A DNA stretch of 64,000 bases, taken from Lineus longissimus. Taxonomy: Eukaryota; Nemertea; Pilidiophora; Heteronemertea; Lineidae. Positions within the stretch are counted from its first letter, which is position 1; every line of letters starts with the position of its first letter. The position numbers and the translations under genes were made by a program. Shown one piece after another: positions 1 through 12,972 of this stretch. The notes below the pieces were generated by a model that searched no databases, was not told where the DNA came from, and saw nothing but the letters and a program-made list of their open reading frames with translations. Location: assembly GCF_910592395.1 (NCBI RefSeq), contig NC_088309.1, positions 25,608,599 to 25,672,598 on the forward strand, read 5' to 3'.

Positions 1-1430
1 TGTAAACAATCTTGCTACACAAGGAATTTTACTTTTTACTGTCTGGTATCATAACAATAGGTCATTATTTTCAGGAGTAGAGGCCTTACACCACAGGGTT
101 AACTTGAGCAATTGGCCTGGTTACCCATGTGCATTGGCCAATACACTCGGCTCCTCCCCGTGGCCTGCTTACACTCAATACCCGGACAAAGATGTGTAAC
201 AGTTTACACACAACCCATGCAAAATTCCTTAACTCTTTAGACAATTCCCGCAACCTACAATTACGTTTGAATAGGCAACCAAAGGAGTTGAATTCGAACA
301 TGTCCTATGCATAGAGGCTGGACAAAGATGACAATGTAGGCTTTCTGAATTGACATTTCCAGGTGTTCCCATGCCAGGGCCCATAACGTTATTCATAGCT
401 TCTACACAGCCATGGCAGACGGTATCTTTATTGGTTCTCGACAGCTAAAAGTAAAGTCACAACATTTTCAAGATACAAATGTACAATACCCTCTGTTAAT
501 GTCTTGAGTCCCATTTCCCTTGGAATAAACAGAGACAACTGTTCCAGGGTTACAAAAATGCTGTCTGATTGTGAATTTGAAAAGTAATCTCAAATTTGTT
601 TCCTAAACAAAGAGAGTGCATATTAGACAACATTGTTGTTTTAAAGGTTGCAGGAGTTGTGCTTTATACACATGCACATACTTTTTGTATAACCTTGAGA
701 AGTTCCCCTTGTAGGGACATGGAAAAGCCTCTGTACTTTGATATAGTGTGTACCACACACACAAAGTTACTTACCTAGAACTACTAGGCCTACATGTATA
801 AGACTTATTCAGGCATTTGATGTGTATACAAAATGTACATCCAGTTAACACACTGCACTGTATAGTGGCTGGTTATCTTATTCAACTACAAGGTATTCCT
901 ATTTACCCATATTAATCAAAAATGAACAGGTTGATCCCAAGCTAAACCCTTCACTGAATGGACTATCATAATGTGTGAAGAAATGATAAGGACCAACTCC
1001 CAGTAAGAGGCCCGCGATAGGAGCTATCTAACCTCACTCCAAACATTCACTTTCTCCAATTCCCCTTTGCTCTGGACACAACAGGGATGGCTGCATTTTT
1101 TACCTTGTCCAAACAAATCTCAGTTTCGAAGTAGAGCAAGTATTCTCATTTTCATCCCATATCAATTATTTAACTCCGTTCAGTATTCTAGTATACTGTG
1201 TACAGTGTACGAATGTGTATTGGACAAAGTGTTGTGGTGCTTTATTACAGATACACAACCAATAAATAAGGCTGGGGTAATACGCACTTTTTGGTTTGCA
1301 CAACTGTGTTTGTCTTTCTGTAAAATTGAAGAATGTTGTACAACTTATTGTGAAGATATTTGCTGCTAAAAACCATTGCCATTGTTGAAATGCAGATTCT
1401 ATGTCTGTTGAAGAGGACAGCCTTTTGAAT

Positions 1431-1634
1431 TTAGTTCATTACTTTTAAAGCTGAACTGTCGTCAATATACACAAATTCCACAAGGTTACCATTGTGGTCC
1501 AGCATGAACTCCTGGTTCAACATGGCACCACTCGTCCACATTGTTTTGTTGGAGAGTTCATGACAGTCACTCTTGGCTATTCTCGCCATCATTGAATTGC
1601 TGGTTGTCCATTCTCTATCTGTAACTTGATGCAA
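1431..1634 (-). CDS. Possible terminal coding exon, unknown protein
   Basis: This open frame gives a roughly 60-residue, compositionally protein-like stretch (...SMMARIAKSDCHELSNKT..., then ...NGNLVEFVYIDD...) ending in TAA at 1431-1433. An AATAAA on the minus strand at 1241-1246 lies about 190 nt past the stop, as expected for a last exon. A possible acceptor (CAAG) lies just inside the upstream end. I do not recognise the family and found no partner exons, so this may be chance. It lies opposite to the RGM direction of transcription. Confidence 0.25.
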   Translation of the reverse strand: MHQVTDREWTTSNSMMARIAKSDCHELSNKTMWTSGAMLNQEFMLDHNGNLVEFVYIDDSSALKVMN

Positions 1635-1910
1635 TGTAAATATACTTAGAGGCTACCAGATCGTCAGGCAAGCAGTTCACAGGTCAACTCTTGGTCAAGC
1701 AACCCATCTCAAAACCGACTGATTACCATGCAGTGCCAGGAATTTGGCATATCTTTGCACAGCAAGACACACAAGACAAAGAGTGACCATTAGGAATACT
1801 TGTGCTATCCATGCCATTAGGAAATGTAAGAAATGGACTATGACATGATGAACCAAGGCTTGGCTGCCTACTGAATGCATATCCACTACACTGTCATTGA
1901 GAATTCTGCA

Positions 1911-2818
1911 GGCTTGTGGCAGCTGGAAGGTTGACTTGCAATGTCTCCACACAAAGATTCACATTGCAAGATCAGTATTTTCGTTTCTACATGGCCAGTT
2001 ATTAGTTCCCCCTGTAGCCTATTAGTTTTCTTGGCAATGATTACATACACAGGTTGTCCAGTCAGTAACCTGGCCTCAAAACCAATTTTCTATCCCAGTG
2101 ATTTATTAGTCGAGCACCTGGTTATCTTGCTATCTTTTCGCTGGGAAATTCATTTCAAAGAGCTGAAGAAATACACTAACACTGCCTTGCTTGAAATTTC
2201 TTGCTCGTAGATTTCATTGCATTCGAAAGATCTTGATAATCCTTCCAAATGGCAAAAGCATTTTAGAGATCATTCTCTTGTGCAAAGACTAAATAATGGT
2301 CGATTGGATGGAAGATCTCCAGTTTTCACTGAAATGAGGTGACATGGGTTTTGTTTTCGCTGCCTAGGCACTAGACAGGCTATGAAAGAGAAGTACCCAT
2401 GTCACAGCTAGGGTTGAAAATCATGTTCAGACTCCTCATCATTCTAGTAGTAGGCCTACCGATTGTGCCACAGGGTTAACATTATCAGTTCTCAAGATAT
2501 TCTCACTCCATGTACTTTTATATGGCACCTTGGGACGCCCTGTGTGTTGCCTGGCTTGCTTTCCTGTATGTTTATGGGGTCATAGATAAATATTCCGATA
2601 AGGAAATGTTTTGATCTTGGCGACCCAAATAGTTCCACCTTCACATTTATTATCTTCTTGGAAGTTAACCCTGTCATATCGGAGATGTTTGTTTATGAAT
2701 CATTAGGTGCCTACTTATCTTGTGAAATTAATTTGTTGCAAGGTTGAGGCATCTGGACACTAAGCAAGACTTGTGGCAGCTGAAAGGTTGGCTCCAAGAT
2801 TGCAATGTTCCTACACGG
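1911..2818. repeat. Pair of short direct repeats
   Basis: Two diverged direct copies lie at about 1911-1953 and 2768-2818. They share CTTGTGGCAGCTG followed by AAGGTTG and GCAATGT. They look like remnants of an old dispersed repeat. No ends or target duplications are visible. Confidence 0.45.
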
Positions 2819-5800
2819 ATCTCGCAAGTCCTTCCCGTAAGTTCGCTTGTGGCGTTTTCCCGTGGTCTGTTCTGACCAGGCTGGCAGCAAATTCTGCCCT
2901 AACTTTTTTTGTCCAGGGTGCCTGCCCCTTGACAACCAAAAGACCAAAGCATATGAACTCTGTTTTGGACTTTCTTGGACCAGTACGAAGCACTCCTTGG
3001 GTCTGTTTCTTCAGATCTTGGCAGAATGCTTTTCCCTCAAGGCAGTTGTAGACTACCTATGTTCGGTCGATCAAACATGTTCAAGCTCTAGGCATTTTTT
3101 TCACCTCAACTGTTTCTGATACATTCATCTTCCAGACACTTGATCAAGCTGTATAAACCAAATCATAAATCAAGAAATGGGAATTTACATCAGAGCCATC
3201 TTGGCATAAACATAACATGACCGAAGTTCTAAACACAAGGCACAAAAAAAAGTGGAGTAATTTAGGACAGTGTGTGTAATCTTCTTTGTCCTTGCGGGCA
3301 ATTGGCTGTATCCCCAACATCTGTTCGCTTGCTTAAAATGTTTCGTTGAAGAATGTAGCTCTGAAATTTGAGAAGGATTACGAGCAAGGTTAAAGTACAT
3401 GGATTCTTCTTGAAGTATCATTGGAATTACCTCTACATGTAGTGTAATTGTAAATTTTGTTTAATGAAGTTTCGATGTCCACACATGGGAACCAGAATGT
3501 TTGGATATGGAGACTTTGCACTGCAGTATAGCCTTGCATTTGGGCAATCATCCAGCGTTAAATTCCCAGCTAACAGGCAGTGCTTTGGGGAGGTGATTAT
3601 CTCTGTGCCTTGTGTGTCAAGAAGCCTGGTACAAGGACCTTATTCCCTGTACAGGATCTTCCCTACAACAATGGCCCTGGATTCAATCATGTAAAACTAA
3701 TGCGAACATGAAATTGGGCATTAGCCTGAGGTCCTAGGTGGTGGCGTTATGCAACAGTGGTAGCCTCCCCACTGCGGCAGTCTTCCAGTTGAACCTCCAC
3801 CAATAATACCCCTCCTGGGGCATGATGAAATCCAATGATGGTTACCGCTTCTCTGGCAACTAAAATCCTTTATTTGGTACAGTGGATGAAGTAAGGGGCT
3901 CAATGCTTTCAATGATCAAACACTAATGATCAACTCAAGGGTCAGATCTCTTTTGAACCATTCTTGGATTTGTGCTTTGTTCTGGTTGGTTGAATTTAAA
4001 GCTGGCCAGAATTTAAAGCCTTGTCGATGTAAGAGTATTGCCTCTTGTCATGCAGCAGAACCTTCAGGGCTGGAGGGGAGGATTCGAAAGTGAATTTCAT
4101 GGTTCTTGTCACCGCCCTCACCTAAGTTTGATCCTGCACCAATACAGAGTGTGATCATCTGCTAAATGTTCCATAAGGTGTGATGCTGAACTTCTCTCTA
4201 CGTCTGACCCAATATAGATATTCGTCCACAGTCGGCTGCTCTCCCAGTGCAGCAGCTTGTCAGTGGTCAACATGCCATGATGTCATCTCTGAGTGAAGAT
4301 TGATGATATTTCATGACTAGATATCTCATTCCCAAATGTCCCATTCGACTCTAAATTGTCTGTAGTCTGGCTTACTTATGCTGTCTAGGGTTGCAGTGCT
4401 TGTGTGCCCAGTGCTGACCTTTGGCTATTGCATGTACAACACTACCGGGTGTGCAAACAACCCAGAACGATGGGAGCATTCAATTTCTAGAAAAATACAG
4501 CCGAGGTTCATGAAAGTGCACACTGAGAGTGGAGCTGCCAAATTCGATACCATCAGTCGTTCCAATATAAACAGAATGCAATCACACAAACATTCTTTCT
4601 CCATTATTCATCTATAAAGTGTTGAAGATGTTCTGACAAATAATTTGGTCTCCATTTGATCAGTATTGTCACCTGATCATATTTACTTTTTCTTTTCATT
4701 GCCTTTGGGCATAACACTTCCAGCAAATAGGCATTTAGCTTGCCTGGTAGTCTACAATGTTTGTGGTCCCCCCTAAATCTATCAGAGTGCACACTTAAGG
4801 TATTTGCTCAGGACAAGGCACAATTCTTTATGAACACAGACCAACAGGCATGCCCTGCAGTCTTCTTCTCAAATGCTTTCCGAGAATAGACGCCATTTCT
4901 ATACACTTCCCTTGTCACTATTGTTCGCTAGTTGGCCATTACTGGAGTGACAGTATGCATGCGAACTGTACCTTCTGACCGTGTTTTTATACCAAACAAT
5001 CTTCAGTTAGTTTGGAGGGGCCTCAAGGGAGATTTACCTTAAAACTTAATTTTGGTGTTATTGTGTGCCCAATTACGTTTTGTAAGCCATTCAGCAATTG
5101 AATGATACACAAGGCTGATATCAGATTGAACTGTTCACTGCATTAGCGTATCTTGATGACCTTCTTTTCCTTACTCCAGTCAATTTATCAGAAATGACCT
5201 GGCCAAACACTTCTTGTTACATGTACATGGCGTGTGCAAGTAGACCGAGGGGCAATGCATCCTGAGATTAAGGGTCATTTACTCGGCACTTACTGTGCTT
5301 ATATAATGTATGCCAGGGGAGGAGCATGTAACTGACCCTGGTATTAGAGGATGGAGGCAACCTAGATTTCATAGTTTTTGCTCAAACGTATATAGTGCTG
5401 TTTGTACAGTATATATGCACACAACAAGAGCTTTTTCATCTTGGACTATCATTACAATTGCACAACTTTCTTTGGAAGCTGAAACCCACTAAGGACCAGC
5501 AATGGTCAATGCTAAGATTAGGAAGAAGTTTGCTGTGCAGGATGAGGTATGAGGGCTATGCTGTACCTGGTTCCGTGTTTCCTATATCAGCCATGGCCGT
5601 ATTGATCAAGCTGATTGGCCTGGCCTATCCTCTCTCATTCTCTTCTCATCCTTCGCTCTACTGACCATCGGAAAACTCAGTTCAAATCCATTTTCACAGA
5701 AGTGCTAGCCTAGGCTATGTAGTGATCTGGTTCTTGCCAGTGTATCATACTTTCAGCTCAATACTCTATTGATCTCAAGCCAAACAAGAAGGTTAATTGC

Positions 5801-8493
5801 TTGTATGAATGAATCATAAACAAAATACCTTGATGGTGTAACAAATATACACCTCTCTTGATACATACACCTGATGTTGTTAGAAGTGGTCGGAAGTTAG
5901 ATTGGAAATCAATGGCAAGAGCAATTTTACACCAAGAATGTGTGTATAACACACACAAGTATGAAACTCTACTTGGTTATTATGCACACTCTTCCTTTCC
6001 AATATCAAAACGATTTGTTGATACCCCTTTCTTTATGGAATATCAGGGATACAAACCACAGGCCAGGGAGCCTGGGTGCCAGGAACAGAGCAAGAGGGGG
6101 TATTTGTGCCAGAGTCAGAGAGTCATCAATAAGGCTGAAGTTGAAGCTTAAAAAAACAAACGAATATAGAATGGGAGAACCTCATGGAGTCACCCGTGGT
6201 CAATTTCTGCATGACCTTGAGCCTTTTGCCCTTGGAGGCATGGTGGGTATTTTGTCTCTCCCTCATAGGGCCTTTGCTCCCACAAGAACAAAAAATGTTG
6301 GTTACTGAAGCCTTAACTAGACCATGCTGAGCCATCCCACCTGAAGGCGCAATAATATCTCGCTCAACATATTCAGCGTTCTAATCACGCCTGCAAGGAG
6401 TTGCCTTCTCTGGCCTTGACCCTTCAATCGGTGCATTTATCCTGGAAATGATTGATGGCCGAATTGCGTGAATTTGTGAAATATCAGATACCATTTTCTA
6501 ATCAAAAAAGGATATTGTATTTGCATATCAAATGAGAAGCGAGTAGTGTCACTGCCTTAAAAGCCACTTTGATAACCTTCAGCCACCCTTGAATAAAAGC
6601 TTTTTATAATTTCTCAGATTAATGGAAAAAGCGATTTTAACTAAAAGGATGTTTCTAAACCTCTGTTTCTGCTGTTCCATCAGAGCATGCCGTTGGGACG
6701 TTGTTGGGCTGCATACCAGGAGCAGACGGATGTCGCCATTTCCTTTTCGTCCGGTCTCTCGTCTCGGCTTTGTAATAACGTGATGGAGGATGGCCGAGAG
6801 AACAGAGGGCCAGAAGCTACCTGCATTGTTACTGCAAACTCTCAGTCATCTGGCTTCTATTGTCAATTATTTCCTACTTGACCTAAAAACTGTGGTTTAC
6901 AACATTTTTGTCCATATAGTGGCAGTGTACACACTGTGTGCACTGACTATGCATAGTGTGTACTATACACTAGGATAAGATCAATCAACTTGAGTATAAA
7001 TCCATGGTATGGTGTATGTGCAGTCATTTGTACACTGGTATAGTCTTGGGGTGTCCTTGTCGAACTAGAGTTGAATGGGATGTATCGAATAGAACGGATG
7101 GCATGGCTCCAAAGTTGTATGCAGAGGCTAATGAAGGCATAATGTATGAAATTCCATGCGGCTTAGATGCTGCTTGAGCCAATGACTCTGGCCAGTGGTC
7201 TAGATTCTGAATGGACTTAAACAGATGATTGGCCATTATCGTACATCAGGTTTATCTGTTCGAATCAAAATATTAAGAGTAATGGCCCAACATGCTGATG
7301 TCATTGACATTAACCCTTGAAGGCATGTAAGAAAGTCAGGTGTGATACCAGATCATTACACAATAATGGCTACAGGCCCAACGCTTGCTGCTGGGTGCAG
7401 TTTGTCATCATATCAAAGACGAAACCGTGCTTGATATCTTTGCGTATTAGACATAGGCTATTTGCAGCAACTTACTGAAAATGGAATTTCTTGCTGAAGA
7501 AGAGTAAACAGCTTTAGAGGCATCAGATGACTTTTACCAACATTGCAATCTAAAGATAACACTCCTCAATCGTCCGTCTTAACACCAATACCATGTCTCC
7601 GTGTACAAAAAATATTTTGTTTCCGATTGGATGTTTTGATACCTTGAAAATATGTTGGCACACATTCGTTAAGCTTTTTCCATATGCTATCTACAGTGTC
7701 TCAGGTTATATGGTTAAGTGTATATTAAGTTGGTTGTGACTGTGTTCTAGTGTACCCAAGGCTGCCTTAACCAGGCTGTGTCTTTCATGAGCGGTATAAA
7801 AGATTTAAGAGGACGTTTCATCACTGAATCATGTTTGGGGAAAGATAATGAGCATTTCTCCTCAAAATCATGTAGGCCTGAACACTGATTTTCACCTGTA
7901 ACTTGCCAGTGTCATCATAGACATTCGATCCTCACCCTCCCCTAGACCCGATGTTCTGTGACTGATTTAATGCCTTTCTTTTGTTCCTTTCATACCATAT
8001 TTTCCCACACGGAAAGTGCCAGAATCTCTTGAGCTAATCTCTCCAGGTTCCAGTGCATGGGTGGCTAGTCTCACCATGACCGTGAGGCTGTACTCTCATA
8101 ATCTCAAGTCTGGATGCTGATGTCAAGAGGCGCTGATGACCCACAATCGAAAAGCGTTGATTATCAGTGACTTTCTCTTACAGATTGAGAGCTAGGAGAG
8201 AGATCAGGTAGATTTCTTCAGAGAAGAGCTGGAAGACATATCAAAGGCTCCTAAGTGCATCTCTTCAGCTTCTGTATCTTTAACATTCATTTTCCTCATT
8301 GTTTCCTTTGCAGCATCAGTGTCAACTAGATTGTTTTCCTGTAAAGGCCCATCTTCTCATAAGCGTTTATGTCGAGTATCTGTGTCCTAGTGTATAGTAT
8401 CTCACATTTGATGAGATCTTGACCTTTACCTGGCTTCAAAATTTAAAAAAAGTGATTCTTATTTCATGCCTCTTTTCACATTTATCTTTGCAG

Positions 8494-9189
8494 TTGACGG
8501 TGGTGATCAAGCGCAATGACGACTGTGGTTCCGATCGTTTCCTTACATATCAAGCTCAAACCGACTACCTCCCTTCTACGTTTGATAACGGACGTGATTA
8601 TTTTGGTCAAGACAAAAGTGTTCAACTAACAGTGATAGAAACTGGCAAACATGTGGAAATATACATTAGATACATTGCAACGACTCTCTTGGTACGACAA
8701 GTCGGCCATTACTTTACTTTCGCAATTAAAATGCCGGAGGAGATAATCAACAAAAGTCGTGAGATTCCATACGCATTACAACTCTGCGTAAAAGGATGTC
8801 CAAAAAGTGAAAGAATAGACTATAAAGAATTTTTATCTCAAAAAAATAGTCGGTTAAAAAATATAATTCATCAAAAACAACTTGCAATGACGCGGGAGGA
8901 TGCAGTGGCACATTGCCGTCAATCGCAAGTTGTAGACTTTTATTTTGATTCCTGTGTCTTTGACCTCATGACGACCGGGGACAAGAACTTCACACTGGCA
9001 GCTAACAAAGCCCTTCAGGATGTCCTACGTCTATACCCCGAGGCGAGCAAAGGACATAAAAACCGAACAGATCTGTCGACATATGATTCATACAGTGGAG
9101 TGGATTCTCTACGGACTAGCTGGCTAGCGTCTCCTCTTGCATTTTGTGTGCTATGTACACTAATTTTAACGAACTGGCGGACATTATGA
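8494..9189 (+). CDS. RGM: Repulsive guidance molecule, last coding exon (partial gene)
   Basis: RGM proteins are GPI-anchored ligands of neogenin and co-receptors for BMPs. This exon encodes the final 231 residues, mostly the C-terminal RGM domain. A clear acceptor (TTTGCAG) precedes TTG at 8494, and TGA is at 9187-9189. Family signatures are VEIYIRYIATT, VRQVGHYFTFAIKMPEE, LQLCVKGCP..ERID, and FDSCVFDLMTTGDKNFTLAA, which carries an N-glycosylation site. The last ~20 residues form a hydrophobic segment (ASPLAFCVLCTLIL) after a small-residue stretch, as expected of a GPI-attachment signal. The signal peptide, N-terminal domain and GDPH autoproteolysis site are not in the window. The in-frame ATG at 8419 is intronic. 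Codons look intact with no frameshift. Invertebrates usually have a single RGM, so I do not assign A, B or C. Confidence 0.93.
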   Translation: MTVVIKRNDDCGSDRFLTYQAQTDYLPSTFDNGRDYFGQDKSVQLTVIETGKHVEIYIRYIATTLLVRQVGHYFTFAIKMPEEIINKSREIPYALQLCVKGCPKSERIDYKEFLSQKNSRLKNIIHQKQLAMTREDAVAHCRQSQVVDFYFDSCVFDLMTTGDKNFTLAANKALQDVLRLYPEASKGHKNRTDLSTYDSYSGVDSLRTSWLASPLAFCVLCTLILTNWRTL

Positions 9190-10710
9190 GAATTACAGTA
9201 TTCTCTCCTTATTTATGTGTGCTTATTGTTGATTCATACTCCTGTGCAACTCTGGATTAAGGTTTGGCTACATCTCCTGTGTATTGTGATATAGAAGTGT
9301 GAATGTGCTTGGGGAAATCCGCCACACTGTGCGACTTCTCGGAGATTCAGACTTGCTTTCTGCTTGTAGTCTTGTCGACGTCTTTTTACTATCAGGAATA
9401 TACTGATAAAAGACAAATTCCTGGGGTTATTTTCCCTAAAAATAATGTCATGTCCTGGCAATTTCTCTTCCGCTGAATGTATTTTGGAAATTGGAGAGAA
9501 AAAATTACTCTGTTACAAACCATCTGACAGAAATTTTGTCTTTTTGTTGACAATTTTTTTCCTGATTGTTTGAATTTCAATGGCCCAAATGTTGATTCTT
9601 TGAATGGAAACGGCTGTAGTGCCATGAAGCCAGGATATGATAACATTACAATAACATAGCTCTAGAATTCATTCAGCTTGGGGGTTAAAAAAACGGGTTC
9701 AGTGCCATTCACAGCTTTTCATCCAAATCATTCATCACTTCAGCTAAGCGGCCAGCATTCATCATCGCTGGCTTGATGTTGCACACCACGCTGGCGTCTT
9801 GATCCAGAGAAATGGGTCACGACAGCGAGTCTTTACAAAGCTATGCCAAAAACTTGTACATATGTAATGAAACAATGCATTGAGTATTTCTTCTAAACTA
9901 CCAGTGCGACTCAGAACATAGTTGGAGAAGGTTATCTTCATCAGCATTATCACCTCTTTCCTGATCAGTGCCCCTTGTGGTGGAGCATTGTTGTGTGACC
10001 ATGACCAAGCTATCGAACAGAGTGATGTGAAAGTTTCACAGGGTTGGGGTTTAGGGTTTAGCAATCTAGCTTTCGGAACCAAATCTCCTCGCCATGTGAC
10101 AGGATGAGTTGATTGGTACCAATCTGTTCTGATTCATAAGTTCGTTTCAGAGGTAACTGACTCCAATTTTGAGTTGAGTCGTAATAATGAAATAACTCGC
10201 ACGTTTAATACGTTTTATTTGAATATTATGCAAATGGATTTTTATTCTGGGATACTTTTGTGTTGAATCCTCGTTTTTTATGCCTTTGTGTGAAAGATGC
10301 ATCTTAGTCTGACTCTTATAACGACTGCATCCTCATCTTCAGGTGGGATAGGACAATGGCTGGTATGTTTACTGGTGCATACCTATTGTACCTGGGAATG
10401 AGCTTGGTCACTTTGCCCCTAGTTTGCCAGAAACTGCATTTGTTGAAATAAACTTTGTAATGCAGTATGCGCGTTTAGTTTCTGCCAAATTTCGGGCAAA
10501 ACAATCCAACGTTCTGTGGATTCTATCATGCAGATTTTGGTGTCTACGATTTACCATTTCAACAAGAGTGGTTAAGACGCCATCATCTGGGGGGGGGGGG
10601 AATTTCTATCGTTGTTGATAGTCACGCAATGAAAGTGTTGATATGTGTCTTTTTGATACGCTTTCATAGGTCAACCCAAAGAATGAATCATACTTCTGCC
10701 AAATATTGGG

Positions 10711-10822
10711 TGATATGAATAAAGACTAGCAAATGCTTTTATCTAAAACTCCATGTACATTTACACTACACCTTTCTGTACAAAATTGAAGTAAAAGCAT
10801 TTGCTAGACTTTATTCATATCA
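10711..10822. repeat. Inverted repeat, 31-bp arms
   Basis: The arms at 10711-10741 and 10792-10822 are reverse complements apart from two adjacent bases (AAAGACTAG versus AAAGTCTAG), around a 50-bp centre. Similarity continues weakly outward for about 18 bp on each side (CCAAATATTGGGTGATATG versus GCAAATAATGGCTGATATG). A third related piece lies near 10873 (GCCAAAGATTGGGTGAAATAG). It resembles a small non-autonomous DNA transposon or foldback element. Confidence 0.75.
10718..10723 (+). terminator. Possible RGM poly(A) signal
   Basis: AATAAA lies 1.5 kb past the RGM stop codon, inside the left arm of the 10711-10822 inverted repeat. A second AATAAA occurs at 11317-11322. Sequence alone does not say which, if either, is used. 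Confidence 0.25.
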
Positions 10823-12837
10823 GCCATTATTTGCAACATACATCATGTTGACACTGTATAGGGTAAAATAGCAGCCTTTGCCAAAGATTGGGTGAAATAG
10901 TCGGATGTGTGCATACATGGATACGTTTTTTGATGGTTCTTTCAGAAGGACTACGACAAAGGCTTGTTTCTCTTGGACAGATAAAATATCCGTCAACAGA
11001 CAGGGCTGAAGTGTCTGTTGTGTTAAATTATTGTATAGCTTAGATTGTCTTAGAATGTCATTCTGAACACGTCTTTGAGTTGAGCTGTCTTCTTTCACAG
11101 GAGGGCGGGGTCTGTTTGTGTGGGTAAAGCACAAAACATTTGTAGAAAATCTTGTCAAAATCAAATCAAAAACATCTCAAGGTAAAAACTATATTTCAGA
11201 CACTATGCTCATCATATCGGTTGGGAATAAGACCGGTCTGTATTCAGCTGCATTGTTCATGTTGAATGTGTTAGGAATGATATTCTAAGACAATTATTGA
11301 GAAACTTTTTGTGCAAAATAAAGAAGACCTGTGAGGGTTGTTTGTTTATAAATCAGTTCTTGTGACTTCATTGTACTTTTCTGAGACCCTATTCCCACTT
11401 TTCTACAATCGTTGAAAAGAATGCCTGACATACAGGAAGAAGGATTGCGATTTGTCTCCCCTGCTTCGAAACCTAATCAGAGGGTCAGGGGAAACGGTCT
11501 CATGCTTTGAGACATGATTCTAAATGGTTTGTTGTGGATATCTTCAGCAGGAATCCTTCAAGTTTCAAGGATGCACAAGACACTTTATTATTGGCCTAAT
11601 AGTTCTGAATGTGCCATTTCAGAAGTACCCTCTTGGCCAATTTGTATTTCACCGTCGAATATGATGGGGAGAGACCCAAGTTTCAACCACTACTTGTGTT
11701 GACATCGGGTTGATATGCTATATCTAGAGACGATATGTATAACCACTTGGGCTGTCATAAAACACAGTTATTGAGTAAATCAATAACGTTCATTATGACC
11801 ATAACTGCCAGAGTCGTTGATGGGTGACAGAAAATCGATACGTAGAACTCTCATCCATGGGGAGCTGCATAAGTTTACCACACAAGTGCATTTTCTAACC
11901 GATGCTGTGCAGACCTCATGCGCAAGGCTAATATCCTCATACAGGAAAGCGTTAACACACAAGTGGAAATATGAATTGGCCAGCCTTGAAAATGTTAATG
12001 GATGGAATCTCTGTTATTGGGGAGCTTGGTGAGATTTGGCGTGTTTAACAAGAACATGGGGACGTGCATAGTTATGGAGCCAAAGCTACACGAAGATGAA
12101 GTCAGTTCATGTGCGCTGCTGGTAACATGCTAGGAAAGGAGCATGTTAATGACCTTGGTTTGCCATTCTATCCAGCTGACACTCTCAACTGCTATGCAAG
12201 GGTGGACTCTGACATTTTCGTGATACATGTATATGTAAAACCCCTTCCTATTCCGAGTAACTCTCAACGTGGTGTTACATGCTTCACATGGCATGTCAAA
12301 CCATTTGATTGAGTTGGCCTATATCAATCTACTATTTCCCCTCTTGGCCCATGAAGAATTGTGTCAAGGACATAGCAAAACACTTGGAGTGACACCTCCG
12401 GTTTGAATATTCAGAGATAAGTATCGTCTTCCTTATAAGACTTGAATGTCCTCCAAAGTAAGATTATGGATTCGGCTGTCCACTATCAATGTGGTTGTAG
12501 AGAAAGAAGGGCATGTGAAAACACTATCCTCTTACACAGTCATAGCAGTTTCATGCCCATTTACAAGGCAGATGGTCATAAAATCAACTTGATTGCATTT
12601 TTCTCTGAAAATGCCAATAAAACCCTTCACACATATTGTACATGAAGGAAATCCTTATTTCAAGCCCTTTGGATGACCTTTATTGCCAAATGGAATATTG
12701 CCCTGTTGAATTACTTGAGCAATAAAAAGCTGCCTTATGGTCTTTAGGTTGTAAAGCTTAAAGGTTGAAAATGGGCTCCTCGAATCTTTGACAACTTACT
12801 GGTGTCGATCTTCCGTTGACGTTGACGGAACGATATC

Positions 12838-12972
12838 AGGGAGTTTCCGCAAAATCCCCGAAACGCAAACAAGATGAACGCCGATCTCATTGTTCGACAC
12901 CGTTATCAGGAGATCGAACAATGGTATGATTTGCGTTCACGTGGGCGTTTCGGAGGTTTGCGAAAACTCCCT
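12838..12972. repeat. Foldback element, ~63-bp inverted arms
   Basis: The left arm (12838-12900) and right arm (about 12909-12972) are imperfect reverse complements separated by only ~8 bp. Shared blocks, read inward, are AGGGAGTTT, CGCAAA, CCGAAACGC, GAACGC and CATTGTTCGA. The layout is a near-continuous hairpin, as in foldback MITEs or a young inverted duplication. I could not identify a target-site duplication. Confidence 0.75.

Larger units (their letters stand above)
1..8493. other. Non-coding flank, probably upstream intron of RGM
   Basis: No reading frame here shows recognisable protein homology or a convincing chain of splice sites, apart from the possible minus-strand exon entered separately. 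The sequence is AT-rich and has scattered short repeats. The RGM exon at 8494 opens with a splice acceptor, so the upstream RGM exons must lie to the left. I looked for the RGM N-terminal domain and its GDPH autocleavage site and did not find them, so much of this stretch is probably a long RGM intron. Confidence 0.5.

Noticed and set aside
8419-8493. In-frame ATG extension of the RGM exon, mimicking a signal peptide
   Set aside because: A strong acceptor with a polypyrimidine tract lies at 8493, and RGM proteins need upstream domains before this point, so the extension is intronic.
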